Positions 33,651 to 58,745 are shown, counted from the first letter of the stretch. The stretch is 64,000 bases of DNA from Takakia lepidozioides (GCA_030704615.1 CM060733.1:42966001-43030000), one strand, 5' to 3'. Made by a program: numbers and translations. Notes: generated by a model not told the origin, from the sequence alone.

Positions 33651-34335
33651 AAGATAATAGGAATAATGTAAGAACTTAATGTACATGTGCAACCTCTGAC
33701 AGGATAGTACGCCGATTTCCGGCATGTCAAATCTTCCCCACCCTCTCCTGAGGGTGACATGGAACTGAAGGAGTGTCAACTCCAGTCGGGGTTACACTGG
33801 GTTACACGACGAGATGTGTAACTCCACTTGGGGTTACATCGGGTTACACGACGAGGTGTGTAACTCCACTTGGGATTACATCGGGTTACACGACGAGGTG
33901 TGTAACTCCACTCGAGGTTATACAGAATGGAGTGTAATTCTAGTCGGTGTAACCCACACTTGGTCTCGAAATTTGACTAAGTCCAAATGTGGCTAAGTAT
34001 AAAATGGACCAACCAGAGTTACATGAGAAATCGAGGTTACAGAGGGTTACACCAAGTGGAGGGTTACATCGACTGGGGTTACACTGCCACAGCCTCCCAT
34101 CAGGAACTGAACCCAGAACCTCGCCACCTCCATTGCTATCACCTTACCATCACGCTACCCACCACAGCTTGCAACCCACTCGGATTCATAAGTATTTAAT
34201 AGTGAAACCGAGATAATATGGGGTGGGGAGGATTTGACAGGAGCCCTGCTGGAGGAGCCCAGGTTGCCGGAATCCGGCGAAAGTACTGTCAGATCACACG
34301 CGTCCATTAAGTTCTTACATTATTCCTATTATCTT
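33651..34335. mobile_element. MITE-like element with ~90-bp TIRs inside a TA microsatellite
   Basis: The left arm starts AAGATAATAGGAATAATGTA; the right arm, read from 34335 on the minus strand, starts with the same sequence. Similarity continues for about 90 bp through CCGGC and TCAAATC(C/T)TCCCCACC. Both ends abut TATATA runs (33616-33645 and 34336-34350), so the insertion target was TA. There is no coding capacity. The interior has a tandem array (33787-33925). Confidence 0.75.
33787..33925 (+). repeat. tandem repeat, unit ~49 bp, inside the TIR element
   Basis: About three units built on ggttacatcgggttacacga and cgaggtgtgtaactccactt. More divergent ggttacac pieces continue to about 34090. 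Confidence 0.75.
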
Positions 34336-34344
34336 ATATATATA

Positions 34345-35020
34345 TATATAACGCCAACCGAATCTAGTGTAAATAAGAGCCTTTTCCCTTTGCGGGTACT
34401 GCCTCCTTTCAGGAGTGGGCTCTATCCGCATTGTAACTTGTCACACAGTGGCTAGCTGGTCACTTTCAATCTTACGTTTATTGATGATTAGGGATGTGAG
34501 TGATGTAGTAGCTGTGAAGTACTTCAAGGCTCGTAGTAGAGATGTAGTGTATTTGGATGGTAGGTTGAGATTGTCTTTTAAACCTTGGATATTATGGATA
34601 TGAGCATCGCCCCTACACCCGTACTGATGACGGTCAAAGGTGTTGCGTTCCAGCCTCGCTGACGGAGGGCATGTATGATTAGGTCATATTTTTCGTGTTT
34701 GTACATAATTGATTGATCTGGATTTCGATCATGGCAGAATGCGAATTCAAAAAATATATTTTGAGATATGGAAACGGTTCCGTTGGCGGCAATGCCACTG
34801 CAGGAAGTCCGTGGATTAACAAAATATCTGGGCATAGCCTTGCTAGGCAAAGGCACGGGTGTCCTTGGGAGCATACACACGGTAGTAGCCATTGGGGTAT
34901 AGTGTCCGGTGGGCGACCTTGGAACGTACCTACATTGATGAGGTTAAACCATCTGGATTCCACATGTAAAGTGAGAATTATATGGAGTTGTCTAACCCCT
35001 TGATTATGTCCAGTTACCCG
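34345..35020 (-). mobile_element. LINE-c 3' end, copy 1
   Basis: On the minus strand, frames 35023-34679 and 34892-34578 share residues with the 57753-58291 copy: PRYF/PDILL, FEFAFCHDRNPDQSIM, KHEKYDLI and ALRQRGWNATPLT. This resembles the nuclease-like or C-terminal domain seen at the end of some plant and algal non-LTR retrotransposons. The 3' tail (tagattcggttggcgt) runs straight into a TA repeat at 34336-34350. 5'-truncated and frameshifted. Confidence 0.6.
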
Positions 35021-35496
35021 CAATCCATGAATTATGAGGTGGTTTCAGTGGAGAAGTAAGTGTGGTCATGTGTCTATTTGGGGATTTTGGGATGAACATA
35101 ATATGCAATGTTTATTAGGGTATAATAATGCCCAGACAAGTTCCATCGTTGATTGCCCATGTATTGACCATATCGAAATTTCAAAGTTTGCTTGATTTGT
35201 GCATCAGTAACCAGGAGAGATGTCTAAAAATGATTGGACATACTATGTAGCAGGTGCGGAGACAAGACCCACTTAGATATGTAGGAATTTCTGTAGGTGC
35301 GGGATTCTTGTATGAGTATTTTGGTCTCGCCTTGAGTGTGTGTGCAGGTTCTCTATAGGTGCTATGGTCGGGAATCTAGCCCTTGTTGATATGAGCCAAA
35401 ACGGATATCTCTGCGACCAGTGGAATTTATGGCTGGTCAACGGTTGGTGATTGGCTTAATGACACCAAGTTGAGCAAGATGGTCTCCTATGTCATT

Positions 35497-36080
35497 ACCA
35501 GTGTTGTACTGGTATAGAGGGTTTCACCTGGGTATCAATACTGGGTATAAATCTAGTATTGCAGAACCTACCCGACTGTTATTGATTTTTCAATACCAGT
35601 ATTGATACAAGTACTACCCAACCATCTTCCTCATTTATATTGGCATCAATACGACAACCAACATGTAGCCCAGTGGTAATCGACACATACCACATTGGAT
35701 GTGGTTGTGGGTTCAAACCACGGTCTGGTGTGTCACGAAGGTGTCCACCTTTCAGCTGAAGGCAGTAGCCCTTGTGGTGAAGAGACACCATAAGTTACGC
35801 TACCTTCGGGAGGCGTCATATATATGTATTTTGGGTATCAATACTATATTACATTATTATATATATGCTATGTATTTATACGTATTTAATAGATAATAGA
35901 ATAGAATATATATTTTATTGTTTTGTTTATTTACTTGGAATGATACCCTATTGATACTATATACCACATGGTATTTATGGTCAGAATACTCATATTCATA
36001 CCAGTATATAAGAAAAACATTTCCACCATTATAGATACCCAACTGTTATGTCCTAAACCTAATACCAGTACAACATTGGT
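35497..36080. mobile_element. MITE-1 copy 2 with a SINE inside
   Basis: The ends ACCAGTGTTGTACTGGTAT (35497) and, reversed, ACCAATGTTGTACTGGTAT (from 36080) form a TIR of about 19 bp. It is flanked by the direct repeat CATT (35493-35496 and 36081-36084). Same family as 12439-13347. Its interior is split by SINE-1 copy 3 at a different position from copy 1. Confidence 0.7.
35655..35825 (+). mobile_element. SINE-1 copy 3
   Basis: A box TAGCCCAGTGG (35665-35675), B box GGTTCAAACC (35710-35719), and a body shared with the other copies. The tail ttacgctaccttcgggaggc continues to gtcatatatatg, which is nearly identical to the LINE-c tail. Confidence 0.82.
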
Positions 36081-36084
36081 CATT

Positions 36085-37746
36085 ACCTATTATGTCTATA
36101 TGAGATTGAACTTTATGTATATGGATTTGCAGCGGTAAAGATGATATAATATCGACAAAATCTTTTATAAGTGTAATATCAGGATGGTGGATATGTGATG
36201 ATGGCTTGCAGATTTGGTTTGTAAGAAGGTATATGGGGACCAACCTGTCTGTAAATAAATAGTAGGTTGGTAGGGGAGAGACTTGAGAGCATCATGTATA
36301 ATAAGTTCTGCAAGATATTATGGCGATCAAGGAGACGGCTATATATTTTGGTGTTGGTGCCAACCAAAAATATACCGTACCTTTATATAAGTAGCTAACC
36401 CATTTCAAAGTCGAAATCTGGCGATTTTTTGCCAGAAAAAGAAACACTCAGTCAGGCAGATAGGAAGCTATGCTTCAGAACGTGGCTAGGAACAAAGATG
36501 CTCAGTCCTAATGCGGCCTTATTACGACAAGACCAACAAAAACCTTGTGGAGATCCAATGGAAGATTCCACCGAAGTAGTAGGTGGCATCGTAGCAACCA
36601 CCGTATTTGTTTGGAGAATCCAACAAAAATAAACCCACCAAAAATCCAACGCAATATGAAATTAAGTGTGAAGTGTGAACGCACCACATTATGACGGGCC
36701 GTTCTGACCGGCAATAGCCGGTCTTCGGAACAAGGTACCGCACGCGTAGTGCTGGGTTGACCGGCGGCCAACCGGTCACCGGAGGCAGGATACGTGGCCA
36801 CAGAGTCGCAGGCGGCTGCACGTGGCGTGGATATGTTGTATTAGTGAGTTGAACTTGTAGTAGTGACTGCAGTTTAGTGATCCGCGGTGGAGGGGGGTGA
36901 TGATCCGCGATCCTTCCCTTCTCTCCTGCAGTTCAGATCACTGCTTGTTTCTGACACTAGTTCAGGTGTTCAGAAGCAAGCTTGGGTGTGGGTTATGGTA
37001 AGTATGCAGTAGATGTGTTTTAGTGTGCGGTAATCTAGTATGAGGCTTTACAGAACACAGCGTAGACAGAGGACTTCTTCCCCTTGGGCCCCACTGCTGC
37101 AAGGGGAACAACGTCTTCCTGCCCATCTCCTTGTTTCTGTGAAGATTTGCAACCTCTTGGCCATCACTCCGTGCCCATAAATTGCTTGATGTACGGGGGC
37201 AGATATTTCTCTCATTGATTGCTGCAGTTTATGGTTCGCTGTGATCTCTCGTTTCTTCCCCCACTTTGGACCAGGTTGAGGCGTCTCTTTGGACGGTGTG
37301 GACAGAGATACGTCGGGATTGCAAGAGAATTCATGCGTTAGAGTTGGTGGTGGTCTTGATTGCAGCTGCTCTTGCGGCCCACTGGTTTGCCGAACTCTTG
37401 GGCTTCCCAAATTTGAAGGGAATTGTTGGAATTATGACGACATGGATTATGCGTGTGCGTGTATACTGAGGGGGACCTGCTAAGTTCTGGTTTCTGGTGT
37501 TGGTGAGAGATTTGCAGATGGTAGTTCGGGACAGGGAGCTGGTATAATGTTCAGGAATCAGCTGTTTAGCTGAGGCAGGTTCGAAAGACGACTAGTCTGG
37601 TTAGCTAATAAAAGCCCCATGAAAGCCTGCGCTTGGGGTTACTGTGTGGACAGGTTCAGGTGTGATTCCTTTCCGTAGCCTACATGGGGGGTTCCAGCTC
37701 TGCGGTTTTGTGCACATCAAATCAGTAAACCAGTTGGTTTTCCGAC
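36085..37746. other. upstream region of the receptor kinase gene
   Basis: No coding sequence is supported. A cluster of CCGG palindromes lies at 36695-36785 (for example GACCGGC-AATA-GCCGGTC). The last 800 bp should hold the promoter and 5' UTR, perhaps with a leader intron. Confidence 0.35.
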
Positions 37747-50940
<13,194 letters not shown>

Positions 50941-51714
50941 GCAGATTGTTCATCTTATTGTATCATTACCTGGCCTCGTGCTAAACAAAAGAAAATGCAC
51001 CACAATTGAAGTTCTGGGTTGAGTAGTGCAGCACCTGCAGAATAATAACGCCTGTAAATTCATTCAGAGATATTGGAGAACAGATCTCCTCCACATTTTG
51101 CCACTTAGATAAACACAAGCAACTCGGCAACAAGAAGGCTCCTTGGATCGATGTAGATCCTGTGAGATTGATATTAGTGGGGTACAACCAATCTTGTGGT
51201 AGACTTAGGAATATACAGTTTTGAAGCAAAGGCAATGACACCTGCGAGGAGCTCCAACTGTTGTACATAACTTCATACACGTAATGTTTTTTTCAAACCC
51301 CAGATATGATGTGTTCATTTGCACCTTGAGCTTGCTTGCCTCATGGCAATGAAGATGTTTGTTATGAAGTATACAGTCTAAAACTACTACTAAGGGGGAG
51401 GTGCTGGGAAAGGAGAGACCCCGGTTTCTTTCACACATCAAAGATGCAAATACTGAGATGGAGTGAGATGGAGCTCACCCACAACAATTGATGCTTCATG
51501 CATGCTGGATTAGCAACTGAAACACAGCATCCAAGTCGGTCGGTGGGTCCATCACGGCCACATTTTTATACACGTAAAACACTGGCAAATTTTTTTCTTT
51601 GTAATTCAAGGAGCCTCCCTGGCCGCAAGGTTCCCCCGATTTACGGGAAGTACCTTCCGCGTGTGGAAGGGTCCCCCGATTTGCGGGGCAAGGAGCGGGA
51701 AAGAAAAATTTCCC
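50941..51714. other. 3' flank of the receptor kinase gene
   Basis: No coding sequence seen; the 3' UTR is expected in the first few hundred bases. Two CCCCCGATTT(A/G)CGGG motifs, at about 51634 and 51672, precede the foldback. Confidence 0.4.
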
Positions 51715-51858
51715 AGTTTTTCACGTTGGGGAAGGGTCGTTCCCACGGCCCTTCCTGAATTTTCGAGCACCCGGAACTCGGGCTCCGCCCTCATTGCCGG
51801 TGCTCTCAAATTCAGGAAGGGCCTTGGGAACGACCCTTCCCTATACGAAAACGGCCAA
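51715..51858. repeat. GC-rich foldback (inverted repeat, arms ~45 bp)
   Basis: The left arm (about 51729-51774, GGGAAGGGTCGTTCCCA...) pairs with the right arm (51797-51842, ...TGGGAACGACCCTTCCC) with about four mismatches around a 22-bp loop. Weaker pairing continues outward. It lies in the convergent intergenic region. Either a foldback transposon remnant or a transcribed hairpin. Confidence 0.75.
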
Positions 51859-52566
51859 GCCCTCGGGTATATGTGTCGGAACAAGGCCACATGAATGTAG
51901 GTATCATGAGGTATGCAACACCCTTCGAGTGTGTGCGAGGCTGCTTGAGCACGCAGTGTCGTTGAAGCTCGTGATGGCCAGGCAAAGCAAGTTGTGGTAC
52001 GTAATACTTTGTTCTGTTGAGTATGTCCTTACCAAATTACAACTACCCCTTGCTCACCTGAGAAGAACCCCCACAACCCTGTACAAGGATCCGTGACATG
52101 CTGGCAGGATTCCATCACACTTGCAGTAGTTGAAGCTGCGAGTACATAATGCCCTGCTACTCTAACTACTCAAATTTATGCGGCACTCATCGCACAACTT
52201 TGTGCCTCATCCAGAGATGGAGGAGAGGAGGGACAGTGCAGTTAAGTAGGGTAAGTCCCTGTTCAGAACTTGCAGAGGGAAGGACATTGGCAAGAGAACA
52301 ATATGAACTTCGAGTGAGGGAGTGAATGTTCTCATTGTTGGGGTTGATACGTTGATAAGTTACCTCAGTTTGAATGGCAGTCACCAGGACTTGAAGCTTC
52401 AAAGCATCTACTGGTTGTAGGGGTTATAGAGAGGTTGGTTGTGTCAGTCGCCATGGTTTTGTATGTGCTTTTGCTTGTTTGTGAGGGCCTCACCGGCCAG
52501 TCATCTTCCGGGAGTAAAGGGACTCGGTGTCCTGCAAGCTGATCCTGTCACAACGAAAGGTGGCTT
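51859..52566. other. intergenic, nothing recognised
   Basis: No coding frame or repeat recognised. Confidence 0.4.
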
Positions 52567-52644
52567 CAGATTCATGCAAGCGTGCCATCTGACAGGTACT
52601 TACTTTTGGATCAGCTTGTCAGGTCGCACGCTTGCATAAATCTG
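52567..52644. ncRNA. candidate small-RNA hairpin (28-bp stem, 22-nt loop)
   Basis: The arm 52567-52594 (CAGATTCATGCAAGCGTGCC...) pairs with 52617-52644 at 25 of 28 positions, including an unbroken ATGCAAGCGTGC/GCACGCTTGCAT core. The 22-base loop and single mismatches resemble plant miRNA precursors, but could equally be a small inverted repeat. An alternative 11-bp pairing (CAAGCTGATCC at 52531 with GGATCAGCTTG at 52608) competes. Strand unknown. Confidence 0.3.
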
Positions 52645-53072
52645 TGGCCAATCTTTTGATCTGCAGGGCCCCAAGCTTCTTGCTGATATTGCAGTCCCAA
52701 GTCCCAACCAACCTGGGTGGGCACTGGGTACCTACCAACAGTCCTGGGAAAGACAGATAGAGTGAATATTAGATGCACATAGAATCATACTCGGTGCCCA
52801 CAGGGTAACTGCCACTTGCTCTCTGATCTTGTGCTGCATGTCCATTTCCATTGTAGGCTGTTGATTGCAATTGACAAAAGTACCCTGCCCAACAGTCTTA
52901 GTTTATACAAGAAACTCCACATTTTACATCATGAGGTAATCCACCTGTGAAAGGGAGGCCCATTCATCACAGCATCAGCCAACAACTCTGGTAACACCAA
53001 GCTGTTCTCACATGCCGCCCATATTGCCGTGGTGATATCTGTCCTAGTTTGAGATTTGTGTCCTAGACTTCG
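52645..53072. other. 3' flank of the U-box gene
   Basis: No gene seen. The 3' UTR of the minus-strand U-box gene is expected to begin at 53072 and run leftwards. Confidence 0.4.
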
Positions 53073-56000
53073 TTAAAAGTAAGTAGATTGACAGTGCAGA
53101 AGCTTTAAGTGGGCCAAGGTCGTAGCAGCCAAAGGTCTTGTTGCACTTGTTCCCTTTTGGGTTAAATCTATGAGTGGCATCTGCGCTACGAGTCCAAATT
53201 CATTTTTGTACTTCTCGAGACGGAATATCTTTTCTAACATCCACACGGCTTTCTCCTTTGCCCCTACACTGCCAACAGTCAGTAATCTAACAATCTGCTT
53301 AACACCTTGTGCTTCTGCAATAACATGTACACCATTCTCCCAGGTTTTATCATCATAGAGCAAAGTGCTAAGGGCACCTAGTGAAGCTTCGTGCGCAGTG
53401 CCGTCCTTCTCTTCCAAGATCTGCACAAGTGGGCTGATCGCCTCCGCTTCAACTAAACAGAAGGAGGTTCGCACTGAGCAATGGCCTCCATGCACACTAC
53501 AGCCTAAGTTGGGGGGGGACATAAAGCAAAGGCAGCCTCTAGACTTGGGAACTGGGGTGCTCAGCCTGCCACTGCTCTCTGAAAGCTGCCCTAGTGCAGT
53601 TGCAGCACGGAGCTTGGACAGAGGTGTACCAGTTTGCAGCAGTTGGACCAGCAGTGGTATGGCGTCCAACTCCACTGTTAGTTGCTGCAACTGCATGTTA
53701 CTAGGTGTAGTGAAACGCAATAGTGCACCTGTGGCACTTTCCAGCAGTGAATTGCGCACAGCCCGTGTTGCAGTCTTAGCACCTTTGACGGCCAGCAAAT
53801 TCACAATGGCTGGTAATGCTTCTGCCTGCAGCAGCAATTCCGTGACATGCACATTCGAGGATGGCATGTTTCCAAGGATACCAACTGCCGCAACTTTCTC
53901 ATCTTCCCGACTTGAGTCCACCACCAATTTCACCAGAGCCTTTATGTATGTCATCCCAAAGTGATCTGCCAGCTCCTTTCCAGCACCATCACCAGATAAG
54001 CAGTACAGCAGTTTCACTGCATAGATCCGTACTTCAACATCATCCACTTCACAGAAAGGGAGTAGCAATTGAATAGCACCCCCTTCCCTCATTTTGGCTC
54101 TCACTTCTGTGGCACTTTGCAACGACGACATGCCAAGAAGAGCACGGAGAAGGTGCCCCTGAATAACAGGCCCAGCCAGATTCAAAAGAGACAGCAGCTG
54201 GTAAATCGTTTCTTCTGATTCCAAAATGTTTCCGTTGCGGTCAATCTTGGTCTCTGCACTGCTGCCCGCCATCGCAAGATTTGCCAGTGTGGCAGCAGCA
54301 TTCTCCTTCAAGCTCATCACCACTGATGTGACAGAGAAGAGAAGCTGCAGCAGCGGTGGAATAACTCCAGCATTGATCATGTGCTCGCGATTGTCAGGCT
54401 CCGTTGACAAACTCTGCAGGGCACCAAGCGCTGCTGACCTTGCCTCAAGCTTACCTACTGATATCATCTTCACTAGCGGTGGAATAGCACCTTGCTGCAC
54501 AAGAGCTACCTTGCTCTGCTCTGTAAGCCCCATTCGCCATAGGGCACTTGCCATCAGGATCTTGGTCATATCAGATCCTGCATCCATGCACATCCACACC
54601 AGACACAAACACAATTATGTATGCAGGGAGAGGGCGAGGAGGCTCCTCCGTCACCATGCAGCATCATAACCCTGCGGCCACACTCACAAATCTACTGAGA
54701 TAAGGCAACTGTGGCAAACCAAACAACTGGCTCCAGTTGTGTGGGTATATCCCAGGCAATAGTGCCAGCATCCCAAGTTATACAGCAAAGGTGAATGAGT
54801 ACATCCTTGTCTCTCTCACTGTGCATGCTCAAGCTATGGTCTATCCCCTTCCACTCTATATGCAGAGTTGCTTATGCATGTCATAAGTAATGTAACGAGC
54901 AGTAGCTTGCATGTCTAATTGCTGGGCACACATAGCAGATTGATGCTCATGTGAAGGGCTTTCTAGAGGAAATCCGGAAAGCCTGACTGATTGTTATACC
55001 AAGGTAAATCCCACTACTGGATTGAGCCCCTCACAAAGGTAGTGTCTGTTCCCTCTTGTTCCGCCCAAACTGGGCATGGAGTCTATGGCCACAATGCTAC
55101 CGCAAACACCGTCTTACACGATTACAGTCTCGACCTACCTCATTGGATTACAGTGCAAGTGCTGGCAGATTCATGCTCTACCATAAATGCGATGTCTAAC
55201 TTGCCTGCTTGCCATATTCTGGTCTACATCAAGCAATGTCCTCTCTATACCACTTCCAAAACCACTTAGCCAGCCCTGCAACCAGCTTCTTCACATTTTT
55301 CCAACGGAGGTTGCGACATGACAACCAGCTCTCAAATAATAGAAAGACTCAAATGAGTATTGTGGGAGCCCCCCCTCTCAACATCACACATCTGTTATTC
55401 AAGTGCAATAACAGAAGAGCAAGGCTAAATGTGGACAACCTTCACTGAGGCGCAATATCAAAGGCCCGAAATGGTTAGCTTCCGCCATTTGGACCACATT
55501 CTGCTCATTGTTAGACAGTTGTTTCAGCAGCTCTCGAGCATCTTCCACAGCATGCACGTTCTCGCTGTTCAGCATGGTGACCAGCAGCAGAATGCACCCC
55601 TGCACCTTACCGATCTTCTCGCACACTTTGGGATCCTTGGATAGTTCCAGTAACAGTGCCACTGCCTGACGGCCCTCTCCAACGTCTCGTGCCAGCGAGC
55701 GTACTGCCGGATTTATTGCCCCTGCCTCTGCTATCGCTTCCTGTTTACCAATTCCACCATGCTTCTGCCTCTTAGAGCTCTCCTTTCCACAATGCAGTCA
55801 TAGCATTGATATCGTTGCAAAGGCAAAAAATACAAAACAAAAATCAGGAGGCACCACTTACCTTATTCTCGGAGGTGTTCACAGCCAGACTGCAGAGTGT
55901 TGCAAGGGTCTTTTTCCGGATGTTCCGTTGGCTGGAACTGAGCAGGCTCACAAGAACAGGAATTAGACCTTCAGCTGCTATCCAGTAGCGGTGTAGCCGT

Positions 56001-57100
56001 TTTTCTTCACTCATAGTGTACAGGTTCAGCAGTGCACTTGCAATATCCTCCTCCCTACCAGACCGAAGTTGTGGTCCAGTAGCAGATATGCTGATAGCAG
56101 TGTTCCTCTCCTTCCACTCTTGAATTGACTGTCTCAAGGCAAGGTTGAGTTTTGTCTCCAAAGTTTCCAGCTCCACCTTGGTGGTGGGACATGTGCGATG
56201 TCCACTAGCGAACCACTTTTCGATGGCAGTCCGCTCAAAAGTTTGTCCTGATGCCACTTCCACTGGTTCTTCCATGACTTCGTGGGTGATGGGACAAAAA
56301 AATGATTGCAATGCAGGCAGCGGATGACCTCCGCCCCCTCCCGAATTCTTCTTGGTCTGATATACGAGGTCCTTCTCACTCATCGACGTGGCGGCATCAG
56401 CTCGGCTCAGCAAGCTACTAATCTGCTGCAACTGCATTGCCTCAGCCTGATTTTTCCGCAGCTCGGCCTCCTCTTTCTCCTTCTTAAATTCCAGCAGTTC
56501 TTGCTTTAGCGATGCTGGATCAATTGACACCCCCACCGCCTTTGCAATTTGCAACAGCAAGCCATTGACCCAGTCACTGTCTGTCTGCCGGTCCCGGATA
56601 CCTGTCTCAATCTTCTCCACGATGGCCTCCTCCGCAACTGCTGCCTTGAACTGAGCTTTTTGCATGTCCTTGTACAGCATCGCCGTCTTATCACGGGTAT
56701 CCACTGACACATCCAGATTCGCCATGGGGATTAGGCTCAGACATCTCCCTATCTCCTGAGTAATATCTTGAATCTGCTTCACAATCGAGCGACAATTTAC
56801 TAGCAAGTAGATCCTATTCTTGGAGCTGCAGGTATTAATGAGATCCTTGGCTTTCTTCATCTCCCGCTCCAAGGACTCCAACGCCACTCTCATCGAACGC
56901 GTGTCACGTACATTCCTATCAGCCAACTCTACCAAGATCGGCCGGATCTTCTCTAGATAGCGACACAATTCTGTGAAGCTCTCCTTCTCTATCAGCACAT
57001 CCTTGGCCGCCAGCACTGTCGTTGCCACTTGCACCAGCAGCCTGGACAGCACCTCTGACACCGGCGCCACAACGGCATTGCCAATGCCACCGCGCAGCAT
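53073..57100 (-). CDS. PUB43-like: U-box/ARM-repeat E3 ubiquitin ligase, PUB42/43/44 (SAUL1) type, three exons
   Basis: Exons on the minus strand: 57100-55862, 55740-55440 and 54577-53073, phases matching, 1014 codons plus stop. Residues 1-250 form the helical N-terminal domain found in this family (SFTELCRYLEKIRPILVELA). The U-box at about 267-340 includes FFCPITHEVMEEPVEVASGQ, TFERTAIEKWF and CPTTKVELE. The rest is armadillo repeats (GKVQGCILLLVTML, NNEQNVVQMAEANHF, GSDMTKILMASALWRMGLTE, AGVIPPLLQLLFSVTSVVM). The C-terminus (HGGHCSVRTSFCLVEAEAIS, ending CQSTYF) is typical of the PUB42-44 group. These ligases transfer ubiquitin from an E2. Arabidopsis SAUL1/PUB44 acts at the plasma membrane in senescence and immunity. 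The exon 2 donor is GTTGTC, slightly unusual. Intron 2 holds a LINE-a fragment. Confidence 0.9.
54930..55115 (+). mobile_element. LINE-a 3' fragment in U-box gene intron 2
   Basis: Diverged but collinear with the last 180 bp of LINE-a (gatgctcatgtgaagggctt, tctagaggaaatccggaaag, ccaaactgggcatggag, ccgcaaacaccgtctta). Antisense to the host gene. Confidence 0.75.
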
Positions 57101-57752
57101 CTTGACCTCTAATCAACTCCGCATACTCTTCTCGGCACCTCCACCTCGCCCCCGCCAGCAACACACGCGTGCCATCACCTGCTGCTTCCAAACGAAGCAG
57201 CCATCCGCACTCATCAACTCCTATCCTTTCCACGCCATCTCCCTCCTCTCCCACATCTCCGCAGGTCGAACACAACAGCAAGTCGAGCAGCCGCTCATCC
57301 TCCGCCTCCTCGGCCTCTCCTTGCTCACCATCGCGCTCTCTCTCTCTCTCTCGCTCAGCTCACAGTCCTTGCTCACATGTGTTGACCCAAGGCCCTCACC
57401 TGCCGCGGTCGCCCCGCAACAGCGCTGTGACCGCGCGGTTTCCGTACATGAGATCATGGATGTGTCATGTATCCATGGTGGGAATCCTCCATACATGCCA
57501 TGGATGCATGCCACGTTACATACATGGGATGTCGTGAATGCATGAGGTGGCTTGCAATGTCATCTGAAAGGAAAGCCATGTTGGGGATACCAAGGGGACA
57601 ACTTGGTTAAGAGGCCACAAAAAACCGACCAAATGAATCACTATGGTTTTTGGATGTCCATCTGTAGATATGGATGAAATATTCCATCTGCACTTGTCTT
57701 GTACTAATTTGCTCCGTGAAAAATTTGGTCCCAATATATATACATATATATG
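57101..57752. other. upstream region of the U-box gene
   Basis: A CT-rich stretch (tctctctctctctctcgctc, about 57336) sits 240 bp upstream of the start codon, a common plant 5' UTR or promoter feature. Nothing else recognised. Confidence 0.4.
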
Positions 57753-58291
57753 ACGCCAGCCGAAGCTAGCGTGAATAAGAGCCTCTTCCCCTGAGGGTAA
57801 TGCCCCTTTCGGGGGTGGGCTCTATGGTACAAGAGCAATTACTAAGCGGCAAGCTGGCCACTTTCAATCTTTCTTTTGTTGAGGATAATGGCTATTAGTG
57901 AAGTGATGGCCGTGAGGTGTAATGTTCGTAATAGGGGGGTGGTATACTTATGAGGTAGTTTAAGGTTTTCTCGTAGGATTAGACAGTTGTGACGGTGAGC
58001 TCCCCCTCTCACACCAGCGATGATAATTGTCAGAGGGGTAGTGTTCCATCCACATTGACGGAGGGCTAGAACTAGGGGTTTGTATTTTTCATGTTTGAAC
58101 ATAATGGTTTGGTCGGGATCTCTATCATGACAAAAGGCAAATTCAATGATGTGAATAGTGAGGGAGGGGGGTGGACCTGTTGGTGCTGCCGACGAGATGG
58201 GGAGTCCTTGGATAAGAAGAATATCTGGACATAATCTTGCCAAACAGAGGCATGGGTGATTAGCGCATGTACAGGGTAAACCATGAAGCAC
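57753..58291 (-). mobile_element. LINE-c 3' end, copy 2
   Basis: The minus frame 58291-57842 reads CLARLCPDILLIQGLP, IIEFAFCHDRDPDQTIM, KHEKYKPLVLALRQCGW and LTIIIAGVRGG. It is homologous to the 34345-35020 copy and to a C-terminal nuclease-like domain in some plant/algal LINEs (a PD motif followed by a Glu-rich strand). The 3' UTR ends ttcacgctagcttcggctgg then cgtcatatatatg, running into TA-rich DNA. Confidence 0.7.
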
Positions 58292-58745
58292 TACAACAGA
58301 TGAGCGTTTTTATGACTTCACATATGACTATTTTTTCAGTCCTATATGCGTTCATGAGTACATCACTCTGCAGTGGAAAAAACCATGTCATAGCGACTAG
58401 TCTTTAGGACTGCGTTTTGCAAATCATAGCCGTGACTGCGTGCGTGGCACCTGGAATCATGCTGCATATAACTCCATTGGAGAGGCGTCAGATGGACACA
58501 TGTAGCACTCCGGATGTGACACGTGTCCACATGGACAACATATATGACCTACACGTGGGAAAGAATATCGTATCATATAATGCCACGATGCCATGATGTA
58601 GTCATGAGTATATAACTTCATGACTAAAGAGGTTTTTTAATAATATTTTAATTTAATAAATTAAATCATACAATTATAATATTTAGATTATTAATTGATT
58701 TAAATTTTCATTAGGTTTCTAGGAAAATAGAATGGAAGCCATTTG
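58292..58745. other. AT-rich spacer
   Basis: It starts beside a CACTACAACAG sequence (about 58289) resembling a CACTA-transposon end, but no opposite end was found. No gene. Confidence 0.3.

Noticed and set aside
51715-51858. transcription terminator of the kinase gene
   Set aside because: Rho-independent terminators are bacterial, the hairpin is about 800 bp past the stop, and plant polyadenylation does not use such stems.
53365-53964. plus-strand 199-codon gene
   Set aside because: Exactly antisense to the ARM-repeat exon of the U-box gene, which has clear homology.
56973-57545. plus-strand 190-codon gene
   Set aside because: Overlaps the first exon of the U-box gene and its CT-rich leader; low complexity, no family.
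58286-58330. CACTA transposon end
   Set aside because: CACTACAACAG fits, but no matching opposite end or 3-bp duplication was found.
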